From positions 1-37,514 of the forward strand of contig JACPHN010000055.1 of NCBI GenBank assembly GCA_016188575.1: a stretch of 37,514 nt of DNA. Direction: 5' to 3'. Positions 1 to 8,143 of this stretch are shown one piece after another (within the stretch, counting starts at the first letter, position 1; every line of letters starts with the position of its first letter). The position numbers and the translations under genes were made by a program. The DNA comes from Candidatus Schekmanbacteria bacterium. GTDB lineage: Bacteria > CSSED10-310 > JACPHN01. The notes beneath the pieces were generated by a model, which was given only the letters and a program-made list of their open reading frames with translations, searched no databases and was not told where the DNA came from.

Positions 1-174
1 GAACGCACAGACGACCTCAGCAGCCAGCGGCGTCCATATGAGGTCGATCAATTATTTCATCAGACTTCTGCAGGAAGGATGGTCTCGGAGTGGGCCAAGA
101 AGCCCGAATGCTGGACCAAGGTACTGAGCGCCTCGTATACTGTTCCTCGCTACGATATTCCGGAAGTGCAGTGA
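1..174 (+). CDS. 3' end of an unidentified gene
   Basis: The first frame is open from base 1 to a TGA at 172-174, giving the last 57 residues of a protein whose start lies outside the window. The tail is mixed polar and aromatic (for example SEWAKKPECWTKVL and ending in YDIPEVQ) and its codon third positions are G/C-rich but less so than in the housekeeping genes. I do not recognise the family. No membrane segment or catalytic motif is visible. Nothing downstream overlaps it; the next gene starts almost 400 bases later. Confidence 0.5.
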   Translation, partial: ERTDDLSSQRRPYEVDQLFHQTSAGRMVSEWAKKPECWTKVLSASYTVPRYDIPEVQ

Positions 175-568
175 TCTAATTCTGGCGCGGGCCTGGTGAG
201 AATGCCTGACACAAAGTCAGGGCCATCCTGTTGGCCAGGGCGGTCTCCAAAATGCCTTTGATACCAGCTCTGGCCGCGGTCACTGGCCACTGCGGACACG
301 GGACACGGAAGTTTGCCAGGAGCAACTTGGGTGCCTCGGTCCGCCCAGGCCAGCGGCCTCACCCGGCGACCTTTCGAGGCCACCGGGCGTGCAGACAGCA
401 CACGCCGGACCAGCGTCCCTGACCAGGTAGCCCGGCTGTCCGCCCCTCAGCTCTGGGATTTTCGGCGGCGGTGTGCTACGCTGCCCGTCCAGCGGCAGGT
501 CATGGCGTTTTCCTGCGCCCCGGCGTTGGCGGCGCGACACTCCTGCATCCCTACTTGTCAGGTAAGCT
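175..568. other. Intergenic stretch without a recognisable gene
   Basis: About 390 bases between the partial gene and the next CDS. The only structure seen is a small hairpin at 205-221 (stem CCTGAC/GTCAGG, loop ACAAA) without a T-run, which could be a weak terminator for the upstream gene. Short open frames here have no protein-like composition. A TGCTACGCT string at 475-482 resembles an extended -10 element, but its -35 partner is poor. Confidence 0.4.
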
Positions 569-1462
569 ATGCGACTGGCTCCCGATCGCGTTGAACTGTT
601 CTACAAGCTGCATTCGGCCCTGCTGTACTACGCCAACGAGCGACTCGGTGTCGTCCCGGGGCTACAGCCGGACGAGCAGTGTCCGCAGCGCATTTCGCCG
701 GAGCTCGCTCTCGAGATCCGCGCCGCTCTCCACGAGCACAAGGAGCTGATTGACGCCTTTGTGGCCGGCAACCCGCACGGGTTCCCGGACCATGAGCTGC
801 GCATCGTACGGGACTGGAAGAGCGCCGTCACAGGCACGTTCTACATCATGCGCCACCTGAAAAAGCACACGGTCTTCTTTGGAGGTAAGCCGCCGAAAGC
901 CTACGGCGTCTTGTCGCTCAGGGATGAGCTCGAGGAAATGCTGCCGCCGTACGTCTTGCCGCACATGGCTGAGTGCGTCTTGCTGCCATTCGATGACAAG
1001 ATTGTCTACGATGGGCTGCTCAGCGGGTACAATGTCGTCTTTGGGAGCGGCACGCGGCGCAACTTGGAGGACGAGCAGCGCGAAGCGGTCGCCCAGTTCG
1101 GTCTCATTACCTCTCTACAGCCCCAGACCGAACCGGTCCAACAGTCCGACGCCGCGCGCTTGAAGATCCTGCTCGGCAGCCAGCGGAGCCGCGAACACAA
1201 CGAGGTTGAGATCAGCGCGATCGCAAAAAAATCGGATGAGCTCCGATGCCTCTATCATCAGGAGATGGGGAAAATTCACGCGCGCACCTACAAGAAGGCG
1301 CTGTTGGAACGCGACATCGTCGCCGGCTGGTTCGGAGTGTTAGACGGCCTGCTCGTCGGCGCCGCGGGCAACCGGTCGGAGCTGGAGCGAACCCTCCGGC
1401 CGCTCGTGCCAGTGGAGCAGTGGCCGCTGGTCTACATGTTTGAGATCAAACCGGCAAAATAG
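569..1462 (+). CDS. Conserved-looking protein of unknown function
   Basis: A complete 297-residue frame that starts at ATG 569 behind a weak AGGTAAG ribosome site and ends at TAG 1462. The protein is soluble: no signal peptide and no membrane segment. The N-terminal ~200 residues are the conserved-looking part, with the stretches FYKLHSALLYYANERLG, GTFYIMRHLKKHTVFF, YGVLSLRDELEEMLPPY and PFDDKIVYDGLLSGYNVVFG. These resemble a family of bacterial hypothetical proteins, but I cannot name a domain or a reaction. The C-terminal ~100 residues are charged and probably helical. It stands alone, with long non-coding DNA on both sides, so the context gives no functional hint. Confidence 0.75.
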   Translation: MRLAPDRVELFYKLHSALLYYANERLGVVPGLQPDEQCPQRISPELALEIRAALHEHKELIDAFVAGNPHGFPDHELRIVRDWKSAVTGTFYIMRHLKKHTVFFGGKPPKAYGVLSLRDELEEMLPPYVLPHMAECVLLPFDDKIVYDGLLSGYNVVFGSGTRRNLEDEQREAVAQFGLITSLQPQTEPVQQSDAARLKILLGSQRSREHNEVEISAIAKKSDELRCLYHQEMGKIHARTYKKALLERDIVAGWFGVLDGLLVGAAGNRSELERTLRPLVPVEQWPLVYMFEIKPAK

Positions 1463-1584
1463 ACTGCGTGGCCCGGATGTCGGACCGGTGAGAGCGCCAG
1501 AGCGACCATACCGCGCGCCCGAAACATGACGCCACGAGTCGCAGTTGGGCCAGGCCTCCGCGTGAACCGCTGGTAGGAAGATCC

Positions 1585-1663
1585 TCATCCCTTCGTCAGC
1601 CGGCCCGAAACGCGGGCGTTCAGGGCGGCGCCCGCCGCCGCAGGCGGTGGGAGGGTTCCCGAA
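1585..1663 (-). repeat. Dispersed repeat, longest copy
   Basis: Read on the minus strand, this 79-bp stretch has two parts that recur elsewhere. Bases 1622-1663 match 23950-23991 (plus strand) at 41 of 42 positions. Bases 1585-1610 match 19764-19789 (plus strand) at 25 of 26. The 42-bp part contains a GC-rich inverted repeat (CACCGCC...GGCGG and GGCGGGCGCCGCC). The words CCGGCCCGAAACG occur just outside and inside the element (1600-1612 and near 1666-1678). It looks like a REP-like or miniature element of this genome. Confidence 0.7.
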
Positions 1664-1724
1664 CCCCGGCCCGAAACGTGTGATGCACATTGTTTGGGAT
1701 CACCAAACCCCGCGTTTGTTGGCG

Positions 1725-1832
1725 TCGGCCGAATGTCGGGTTTCCTCGTATACAAGCTCGACGTTCGGAGCTGCCTGGCCTGGGTGTCGCACCGCCATGA
1801 GCTTCCGGCAAGTGGTAACGACATTCGGCCGA
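1725..1832. repeat. 14-bp inverted repeat pair bounding 80 bp
   Basis: TCGGCCGAATGTCG at 1725-1738 is repeated exactly as its reverse complement at 1819-1832. The enclosed 80 bases carry no gene. It could be a miniature inverted-repeat element or a long imperfect hairpin; no target-site duplication is evident. Confidence 0.45.
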
Positions 1833-2028
1833 GGCCCGTTTGTTCCGGAGTTAGCGCGCGACAAATCGTGCGCCTGCGCTCTTCGCGCGGCCGCAGCGAC
1901 GCGTTGCATCGCGTCGACCTCGGACAGGTGGTGGATTCAGGAACAGGTCCCGTGTGGTATTGAGACGGGTTGTGTGTAAATTTTGACACTGGCCCATGGG
2001 TTGATCCGCATGCGACGCGTCCGCGCAC

Positions 2029-2045
2029 CTGGCACGGTCGATGCA
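2029..2045 (+). promoter_or_regulatory. Probable sigma-54 (-24/-12) promoter
   Basis: CTGGCACGGTCGATGCA fits the RpoN consensus YTGGCACGNNNNTTGCW except for one base (A for the first T of the -12 block). The invariant GG (2031-2032) and GC (2043-2044) are separated by the required 10 bases. Predicted transcription start is near 2056, about 40 bases before the ATG of the secreted protein at 2098. Confidence 0.6.
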
Positions 2046-2097
2046 TCTCTGACGGCCGACATCAACGCTGCAGATGCTGCTCCAAAGGAGAAATCAT

Positions 2098-3171
2098 ATG
2101 AAACGCCTGGTCGCAGTCCTCACGCTCTTTGCTGCCATCACCCCCGCGCGCGCGGCAGTCGCCGCCAGTACCGCCGGTGCACCCGCCACGGCCACCGTCA
2201 GCGCGACCCCGTTCCAGCTTTCCGCGGACAGTAGTGTGAGAGCCACGTTCGCCGGCCTCGGTTGGACCGTGGGCGAGTACGGGGCGGCAAGCGTAGGCGG
2301 TGCCCTGTACAGTCTGGCCGTCGTGGCACGCCCCGGATCACCCGAGTACGGATTCGCCTTGCATTGCCGGCAGCAGGGGAAGGCCTCCACGTGGCTGGTG
2401 ACGCCGCCGTATCGCGGCATCGCCTCTGATCCGGAGATGCTGCCAAGCATCGAGGCGAGCTTCGTGATCGAGGCGTCTCCCTGGCCGGTGCTCGTGATCC
2501 ATGGCGACGCGGGTGGACGTGGTGACTACGAGGCCTGGCAAACGTTTTTTGCGATCGAACCGGGTCGCCTGACCTTCCTGCGGGATCTCAATGTGGCCCA
2601 CGTGGAGGACGAAGGAAGCGCGGACGACCTCAATCGCTACGAGGAGTGGCGCGAGCTGGAGTTCCGTACCTCGCTGACCGGAAAGCTCGTTGTCGCAGTT
2701 GAGTACCGGCGGTTGAGCCCGATGTTCGGCGGCGCCGCAGCCGAGTACGCCGAAGAGTACACGCTGCTGGATAATGGCCTGGTGTTGACGCGCTCCATCC
2801 CAAAGAGCACGAGCTTCATCTCGCTGGAGGACGCGCAGTTCTTTCACGGCGAGCTTGAGCAGCGACGGCGCATGGTCGAGCAGATCATCCGCGCCACGCG
2901 GGTCGCCAGCGAGGCGCATCGAGCGGCGTTCTTCGCCGCGCTGTTTGCAGACGCGACGGCGCGGCTGGCCGAGCTCCGCCCCGACTACGCGCCGGTTCAG
3001 CTCGACCTGACCTGGATGTGTGCCGCGCGGCAGCAGCGGGAAGAAGCGATGAAGCACCTGCATCGCGCCATCGAGCTCGACCCCAAGGTCTGCCGCACCG
3101 CCGGTGACGACGTCAATCTCCGCAGTGCCCTGGTGACCCTGGGTGCGGACGTGGCGTGCACGATCTCTTAG
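2098..3171 (+). CDS. Secreted protein of unknown function with TPR-like C-terminus
   Basis: 357 residues. The start at ATG 2098 is chosen because AAAGGAG lies 7-8 bases upstream and the protein then begins with a clear signal peptide (MKRLVAVLTLFAAITPARAAVA), giving a periplasmic or exported product; an in-frame ATG 24 bases earlier lacks both. The mature part is mostly beta-like and unrecognised, with many Tyr and Glu residues. The last ~90 residues are helical and resemble a tetratricopeptide repeat (YAPVQLDLTWMCAARQQREE, AMKHLHRAIELDPK). Two cysteines near the end (C in CRTAG and in VACTIS) could pair. A sigma-54-type promoter lies directly upstream. Function unknown. Confidence 0.8.
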   Translation: MKRLVAVLTLFAAITPARAAVAASTAGAPATATVSATPFQLSADSSVRATFAGLGWTVGEYGAASVGGALYSLAVVARPGSPEYGFALHCRQQGKASTWLVTPPYRGIASDPEMLPSIEASFVIEASPWPVLVIHGDAGGRGDYEAWQTFFAIEPGRLTFLRDLNVAHVEDEGSADDLNRYEEWRELEFRTSLTGKLVVAVEYRRLSPMFGGAAAEYAEEYTLLDNGLVLTRSIPKSTSFISLEDAQFFHGELEQRRRMVEQIIRATRVASEAHRAAFFAALFADATARLAELRPDYAPVQLDLTWMCAARQQREEAMKHLHRAIELDPKVCRTAGDDVNLRSALVTLGADVACTIS

Positions 3172-3282
3172 CGTCGCGCTGGCTGCTCGCGGGTAGCAAA
3201 TAGCGCAAGCGGGCCATGACCCTTCGCCGCTTGTGCGCCCGCAAGGTGCGCGGAAGGCGCATTACCAAGACCCCCCACCCCG

Positions 3283-3310
3283 CCCCTCTCCCCGCAAGTG
3301 GGGAGAGGGG
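3283..3310. repeat. Perfect 11-bp inverted repeat (REP-like or terminator)
   Basis: CCCCTCTCCCC (3283-3293), a 6-base loop GCAAGT, and GGGGAGAGGGG (3300-3310) form a perfect hairpin. It lies 112 bases after the stop of the secreted protein and upstream of folK. There is no T-run, so it may be a REP-like intergenic palindrome rather than an intrinsic terminator. Very similar CTCTCCCC-GCAAG hairpins are widespread between genes of GC-rich proteobacteria. Confidence 0.6.
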
Positions 3311-3414
3311 GACAGGAAAAGCGGCGTCCGTCTGATCCGAGCGCTTATGGGGCGGAGAGGGGCGCTGTCGCGTCGACGTCAGTCAGGCGGTGGTTTCAGG
3401 GATGGTCATCCCTG

Positions 3415-3443
3415 TTGCAACCTGGCCGGTCGCCTGCTATACC
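3415..3443 (+). promoter_or_regulatory. Possible sigma-70 promoter of the folK-panB-panC-kinase operon
   Basis: TTGCAA (3415-3420), a 17-base spacer and TATACC (3438-3443). Transcription would begin around 3450, at or next to the ATG of folK at 3452, so the mRNA would be leaderless. No Shine-Dalgarno sequence is visible before that ATG, which agrees with this reading. Confidence 0.4.
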
Positions 3444-3451
3444 GGTGCATC

Positions 3452-4027
3452 ATGTGCACGGGGCTCTTCAAGACGATCGACTCGCTTGCCGAGTCGCGCT
3501 CCAGCCACGGCGCGACCCGGGTCTTCCTGGGTCTCGGCGGCAACGTCGGCGATGTGCGCCTGGCGTTTGCGGCTGTCGTGCATCAGGCGCGCCTGGACTT
3601 TGCCGCCGTGCGACTCTCCCCCATCTTCAGCACGAGCCCGGTCGGCGGCCCTCCTCAGCCCGCCTTTCTCAACGCCGCCATGGAGCTGCGGACGTACTGG
3701 CCTCCGGTGCGCGTGCTGGCGTGGTGCCAGCGGCAGGAGCGCCGCTTGGGGCGCGACCGCAGCAGTGGGGTGCGCAATGGGCCACGGCCGATAGATGTCG
3801 ACCTGCTGCTCTACGGGGAATTGACGATGGAGCGCCCCGAACTGGAGATCCCGCACCCGCGCATGGGCGATCGCGCCTTCGTGATGCTGCCACTGCGCGC
3901 GCTGGCACCGGATCTCGTGATCCCCAGGCTCGGACGGGTGAGAGACCTGGCCGGGCGCCCTTTTCCCGGGCAACAGGTGCGCCTGCTGGCCGCACAGGAG
4001 CTCGCCCATGTCTCATTGGAGGACTGA
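3452..4027 (+). CDS. folK: 2-amino-4-hydroxy-6-hydroxymethyldihydropteridine pyrophosphokinase
   Basis: 191 residues. HPPK transfers pyrophosphate from ATP to 6-hydroxymethyl-7,8-dihydropterin in folate synthesis, in the cytoplasm. The family signature is present: FLGLGGNVGD near the N-terminus, LSPIFSTSPVGG, then the RPIDVDLLLYG motif with the two metal-binding aspartates, and IPHPRMGDRAFVMLPL. The frame is open further upstream, but that part is proline- and arginine-rich and runs through an intergenic hairpin. ATG 3452 leaves ~25 residues before the conserved FLGLGGN and fits a promoter that ends just before it. The 3' end overlaps panB by 20 bases, so folate and pantothenate genes are translationally coupled. 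Confidence 0.93.
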   Translation: MCTGLFKTIDSLAESRSSHGATRVFLGLGGNVGDVRLAFAAVVHQARLDFAAVRLSPIFSTSPVGGPPQPAFLNAAMELRTYWPPVRVLAWCQRQERRLGRDRSSGVRNGPRPIDVDLLLYGELTMERPELEIPHPRMGDRAFVMLPLRALAPDLVIPRLGRVRDLAGRPFPGQQVRLLAAQELAHVSLED

Positions 4028-4940
4028 TCCCGGAGCCGGCCAGCCGGCAAGCGCCGCGCCGCGGCAGCCCGTCACCGTGCCGCAGTTACAGGAATGGTGT
4101 GATGCCGGTCGCCGGATCGCGGTGTTGACCGCGTACGACTACCCGTCGGCGCGGGTGCTGGACGCAGCCGGGATCGACGTGCTGCTCGTCGGCGACAGCG
4201 TCGGCATGGTCGTGCTTGGCTACGATTCGACACTGCCGGTGACGACCGAGGAGATGATGCACCACACGCGCGCGGTTCGACGCGGGACGCAGCGCGCTCT
4301 GGTGATCGCGGATATGCCGTTTGGGAGCTTTCAGCTCGGGGAGATGAGGGCCGCCGAGACGGCGGTGCGGTTCGTCAAGGAGTGCGGGGCTCACGCCGTG
4401 AAGATCGAGGGCGGCACCAAGGCGGCGCCGTGCATCGCCGCCATTGCGGCGGCGGAGGTCCCGGTCATGGCGCACGTGGGGCTGACTCCGCAGTCGATCA
4501 ATCTCACCGGTCGATACCGGGTGCAGGGCCGCACCGATGACTCCGTGGCGCGCGTGCTTGAGGACGCCCATGCGGCGGAGGCCGCAGGCGCGTTCGCCAT
4601 CGTGCTCGAGTGCATTCCCTGGCGACTCGCGGCGCGCATCACCGAAGAGCTGCGCATTCCCACGATCGGAATCGGCGCGGGTCCCCATTGTGACGGGCAA
4701 GTACTGGTCATGCACGACCTGGTCGGCTACGGCGTGGGCGAGCTCAGCCCGCGATTCGTCAAACGCTACGACTCGTTCAGCGAGCGGCTCGGGGAGGCGG
4801 CGGCGCGATTCCGTGCCGACCTCGACGCCAGCTCCTTTCCCGCTCGCGAGCACTGCTATGAGCTACCCGCGGGCGAGCTGGCCGCAAAATACCATCTCGA
4901 CCACTATGTCTTTCCCCACTCGGAAGAGAAGCAACCGTGA
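4008..4940 (+). CDS. panB: 3-methyl-2-oxobutanoate hydroxymethyltransferase
   Basis: 310 residues, slightly longer than typical PanB because of an N-terminal extension of about 20 residues and a C-terminal tail. The enzyme transfers a one-carbon unit from methylene-tetrahydrofolate to 2-oxoisovalerate, giving ketopantoate, the first committed step of pantothenate and CoA synthesis. Conserved blocks are visible: LTAYDYPSARVLDAAGID, VGDSVGMVVLGYDSTLPVT (metal-binding Asp), ADMPFGSF, VKIEGG, HVGLTPQ, and VLECIPWRLAARITE with the catalytic Glu, then PTIGIGAGP. It starts inside the end of folK and overlaps panC by 3 bases. The chain folK-panB-panC is sensible because PanB uses a folate cofactor. 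Confidence 0.97.
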   Translation: MSHWRTDPGAGQPASAAPRQPVTVPQLQEWCDAGRRIAVLTAYDYPSARVLDAAGIDVLLVGDSVGMVVLGYDSTLPVTTEEMMHHTRAVRRGTQRALVIADMPFGSFQLGEMRAAETAVRFVKECGAHAVKIEGGTKAAPCIAAIAAAEVPVMAHVGLTPQSINLTGRYRVQGRTDDSVARVLEDAHAAEAAGAFAIVLECIPWRLAARITEELRIPTIGIGAGPHCDGQVLVMHDLVGYGVGELSPRFVKRYDSFSERLGEAAARFRADLDASSFPAREHCYELPAGELAAKYHLDHYVFPHSEEKQP

Positions 4941-5797
4941 TCCTCTGCCGCACTCCGGAAGAAGCTCGTCGCTTCCGCGCAGATCTCTATCGACAGGGCC
5001 GTAGCCTGGGGCTGGTACCGACGATGGGGTGGCTCCACGAGGGGCACCTCACGCTCGTGCGCACCGCGCTCACGGAAAATGACTGTGTCGCAGTAAGCCT
5101 GTTCGTCAACCCGACACAGTTCAATAATCCCGAGGACCTGGCCGCCTACCCCCGCGACGAAAAGCGCGACCGCGAGCTGCTCGAGGCGCTCGGCACTCAC
5201 CTTCTGTATGCGCCAGGCGCGACGGCCGTGTATCGCCCGGGCCACCTGACGTCGGTGCGGGTCGCGGACCTCACGGAGGTGCTCGAAGGAGGCTATCGGC
5301 CCGGCCATTTTGCGGGGGTCACGACGATCGTGGCGAAACTGTTCGCGCTTTTCGCGCCCGACCGCGCCTATTTCGGCGCCAAGGACGCGCAGCAGGCCAG
5401 AGTCATCGAGCAACTGAACAGTGACCTCGACTTCGGCATCGAGATTCGGGTGTTGCCGACAGTGCGCGAGGACGATGGCCTGGCGATGAGCTCGCGCAAT
5501 GTCCGCCTGGCGGAGGCGCAGCGCCCCATGGCGCGGCTCCTGTACGGGGCGCTTTCCGCCGCCCGCGCCAGCATCGCTCGCGGCGGCGCCGACGCCGAAT
5601 CGGTGCGCGCAGCGATGCGGATGGTGCTCGGCAAGGGTGAGGGCGTCCGCGTCGACTACGTAAGTGTCGCAGACCCCCGAACGCTCAAGGAGCTCGACGG
5701 GGTGATCAATCGCCCCGTCCTCGTCTCACTGGCCGCGTACGTCGGGGACGTTCGCCTCATCGACAACCTCACCGTGGAACCGCCGGGCGCACCATGA
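4937..5797 (+). CDS. panC: Pantothenate synthetase
   Basis: 286 residues. PanC condenses pantoate with beta-alanine using ATP to give pantothenate, via a pantoyl-adenylate. The nucleotidyltransferase motifs are visible: PTMGWLHEGH (the HIGH-type box), FVNPTQFNNPEDLAAYPR, GHFAGVTTIVAKLF, YFGAKDAQQ, and the LAMSSRNVRL loop (KMSKS equivalent). The start is a GTG at 4937 in a GTGA overlap with the panB stop. The stop overlaps the ATG of the kinase gene (ATGA at 5794). Length and motif order are normal for the family. Confidence 0.97.
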   Translation: MILCRTPEEARRFRADLYRQGRSLGLVPTMGWLHEGHLTLVRTALTENDCVAVSLFVNPTQFNNPEDLAAYPRDEKRDRELLEALGTHLLYAPGATAVYRPGHLTSVRVADLTEVLEGGYRPGHFAGVTTIVAKLFALFAPDRAYFGAKDAQQARVIEQLNSDLDFGIEIRVLPTVREDDGLAMSSRNVRLAEAQRPMARLLYGALSAARASIARGGADAESVRAAMRMVLGKGEGVRVDYVSVADPRTLKELDGVINRPVLVSLAAYVGDVRLIDNLTVEPPGAP

Positions 5798-6852
5798 TGC
5801 TTCCAACCCCTGGCGAAGGGGAACATCGGCTGGGGAAATACGTGCTGCAGCGCGTGCTCGGTTCCGGGGGATTTGCGACCGTCTACCTCGCCGAGGACGG
5901 CTGGATCGGCAAGCGCGTGGCCCTGAAGATTCCTCACGACCAGAACGCCGAGCTTGCCCAAAAGCTCATGGAATCGCGGATCCTGGCCGCGATGGACCAT
6001 CCAAACGTGGTCTCGGTCTACACCGCAGGGCTTTCGGACCTGAGCTGGCGGTCGGGTCCGCGAGATCCTTTTGCGGTCCAGATCAGACAGCTCTTTCACG
6101 TGGTCATGGAATACGTGGAGGGGCAGGCGTTGTCCGACATTCTGCGCGCGCGGGGCAAGCTGTCGCCGCGAGAGGCAACGGAAATCATCTGTCAGTCCGC
6201 AGCGGCGCTGGACCATGCGCACCGCTGCAAGGTATTGCACCGCGACCTCAAGCCCTCGAACCTGCTGCTGCGGTCCGACGGGTGTCTGAAGGTAGCCGAC
6301 TTCGGAACGTCACGCCTCATGCGGGACATTACTTATGCAAAGACGCGCATCGGCTCTCCTCCGTACATGGCGCCCGAGCATTTTCGCGGGCGCGCTACTT
6401 TTGCCTCCGACGTCTACTCCCTCGGCGTCATTCTCTACGAGCTGCTGACGGGATCAGCGCCGATTTTCGATATCGACCCGTCGGTCATCGAGCGGCGAGC
6501 GCTTGCCGGGGATTTCCCCGCCCCCCGTGAAGTGGACGCGTCGATCCCCGTCGAGCTCGAGCGCATCATTATGCGGGCCTTGCGCACCAACCCGCTTGAT
6601 CGCTTCCGCTCGGCTCGGGACCTTCAGGAGGATTTGCAGCGGCTCCTCGACAGCGACGTGCTCCACGGAACGCGCACCACGCCGCGGCCATCCGAGCTCA
6701 GCCAGGCCAATACCCGCACGCTGATGGCGGCGGAAGCACCCGCGCCCGCCCCTCCGCGCGCGGCCTCGGGCGCCGCGATGTGCTGGAACTGCGGGCGCTT
6801 GCTATCCAAGAAGGCGGCCGTCTGCCCGCACTGCCACGAGCACCAGCAGTGA
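5794..6852 (+). CDS. Ser/Thr protein kinase (Hanks type) with C-terminal zinc ribbon
   Basis: 352 residues. A bacterial Hanks-type kinase domain occupies residues ~16-285: glycine loop GSGGFATV at 23-30, ATP-anchoring Lys45 in VALKI, catalytic loop HRDLKPSN at 149-156 (Asp151), DFG at 169-171 and the APE box at 193-195. A Pro/Ala/Thr-rich linker follows, then a short four-cysteine zinc ribbon at the extreme C-terminus (Cys330, Cys333, Cys344, Cys347). No transmembrane segment is seen, so this is a cytoplasmic kinase without the usual external sensor. It starts in an ATGA overlap with panC, which makes it part of the vitamin operon. Substrate unknown. It ends 17 bases from the convergent proA. 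Confidence 0.92.
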   Translation: MMLPTPGEGEHRLGKYVLQRVLGSGGFATVYLAEDGWIGKRVALKIPHDQNAELAQKLMESRILAAMDHPNVVSVYTAGLSDLSWRSGPRDPFAVQIRQLFHVVMEYVEGQALSDILRARGKLSPREATEIICQSAAALDHAHRCKVLHRDLKPSNLLLRSDGCLKVADFGTSRLMRDITYAKTRIGSPPYMAPEHFRGRATFASDVYSLGVILYELLTGSAPIFDIDPSVIERRALAGDFPAPREVDASIPVELERIIMRALRTNPLDRFRSARDLQEDLQRLLDSDVLHGTRTTPRPSELSQANTRTLMAAEAPAPAPPRAASGAAMCWNCGRLLSKKAAVCPHCHEHQQ

Positions 6853-6869
6853 CGCGGCGCGCTCCGGGC

Positions 6870-8138
6870 TTACGAGCGGCACTGACCGTCCCCGAAGACG
6901 ATGAACTTCTGGGTAGTCAGCTCCTCCAATCCCATCGGCCCGTAGGCGTGCAGCTTGGTCGTGCTGATGCCGATCTCGGCTCCGAGGCCGAGCTGGTGTC
7001 CGTCCGAAAACCGCGTTGACGCGTTGACGAATACGCACGCCGAGCTCACGTCGCGAACGAAGCGCTGGGCCGTGCTGTAGCTGTCGGTGACGATCGTCTC
7101 GGTGTGGTCGGACCCGAACTTCTCGATATGCTCGACGGCCTCTTCGTAACTGTCGACGACGCGCACCGCGAGAATCTTGGCGAGAAACTCCGCGTAGTAA
7201 TCCTCCGGCGAGGCGAGTCGGTAGGGTAGGTCGCCGAGCAATCTCGCCGTGCGCTCGCAGACGCGTAGCTCGACGTCCTCGTCGATCAGCGCCTTGCCGA
7301 CCACCGGCACGAAAGCCGGGGCGATGTCCTCGTGAATCAGCAGCGTCTCCGTGGCATTGCACACGCCCGGCCGCTGGGCCTTGCCATTGACCGTGAGCCG
7401 AACTGCCATGTCGATTTCCGCGTCGCGATCCACATAGGTGTGGCACACGCCCTGGTAATGCTTGATCACCGGCATGCGCGCGTGTTCGGTAACAAAGCGG
7501 ATCAGCTCTTCCCCACCTCGGGGAATGAGCACGTCGATGTAGCGGTCGAGCTTGAGCATGGCGAGCACCGCCTCGCGGTCGGTGGTGTCGACGAGCTGCA
7601 CGGCGTCCGGAGGGACGTCGGTCTCGAGCAGCGCTTCTCGCAACAGCGCGACGAGGGCGCGGTTGGAATAAAACGCTTCGGAGCCGCCGCGCAACACGAC
7701 GGCGTTGCCCGCCTTGATGCACAGCCCGGCGGCGTCAATCGTAACGTTCGGGCGGGATTCGTAGACGATGCCGATGACGCCGAGCGGGATGCGCATGCGG
7801 CCGACGCGCATGCCGTTGGGTCGAGTCCACATGCGGGTAACCACGCCGACGGGGTCGGGAAGCGCCGCGACCTCGCGGAGGTCCGCGGCCATCTGCGCGA
7901 GGGCCGTCTCATCGAGTCGAAGGCGGTCGAGCATCGCTTCGGAAAGGCCCTTGCGCGTCGCCGCGACGAGGTCCCGTTCGTTTTCCTCCTGGAGCGTGGC
8001 GCGGCGATGGTCCAGCAGGTGCGCGGCCGTCAGGAGCGCGCGATCGCGCTCGGCTGTCCCCAGCCGCGCCAGCCGCCGCGCCGCCTTGCGTGCCGTCTGG
8101 CCAAGGCGATCAAAGTGGGCTTCGTATTCTTGAGACAT
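6870..8138 (-). CDS. proA: Gamma-glutamyl phosphate reductase
   Basis: 422 residues, the usual length for ProA. It reduces gamma-glutamyl phosphate to glutamate semialdehyde with NADPH, the second step of proline synthesis. The aldehyde-dehydrogenase fold is recognisable: [16 protein letters not shown] at ~118-133, the [14 protein letters not shown] nucleotide region, [24 protein letters not shown], and the catalytic Cys260 in [21 protein letters not shown] ends the protein. It lies 5 bases downstream of proB on the same strand and the two are surely co-transcribed. Confidence 0.97.
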   Translation of the reverse strand: MSQEYEAHFDRLGQTARKAARRLARLGTAERDRALLTAAHLLDHRRATLQEENERDLVAATRKGLSEAMLDRLRLDETALAQMAADLREVAALPDPVGVVTRMWTRPNGMRVGRMRIPLGVIGIVYESRPNVTIDAAGLCIKAGNAVVLRGGSEAFYSNRALVALLREALLETDVPPDAVQLVDTTDREAVLAMLKLDRYIDVLIPRGGEELIRFVTEHARMPVIKHYQGVCHTYVDRDAEIDMAVRLTVNGKAQRPGVCNATETLLIHEDIAPAFVPVVGKALIDEDVELRVCERTARLLGDLPYRLASPEDYYAEFLAKILAVRVVDSYEEAVEHIEKFGSDHTETIVTDSYSTAQRFVRDVSSACVFVNASTRFSDGHQLGLGAEIGISTTKLHAYGPMGLEELTTQKFIVFGDGQCRS

Positions 8139-8143
8139 ACCGG

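Larger units (their letters stand above)
1463..2097. other. Non-coding, repeat-bearing intergenic region
   Basis: About 635 bases with no convincing gene. It holds the longest copy of a dispersed repeat (1585-1663), three occurrences of the word GCCCGAAAC (near 1517, 1603 and 1670), an exact 14-bp inverted repeat pair (1725-1738 and 1819-1832), and a -24/-12 type promoter at 2029-2045. Several overlapping short frames exist on both strands, but their translations are arginine- and proline-rich, typical of GC-rich non-coding sequence. Confidence 0.5.

Noticed and set aside
205-221. Hairpin as a rho-independent terminator
   Set aside because: The 6-bp stem is not followed by a T-run; kept only as a note in the intergenic entry.
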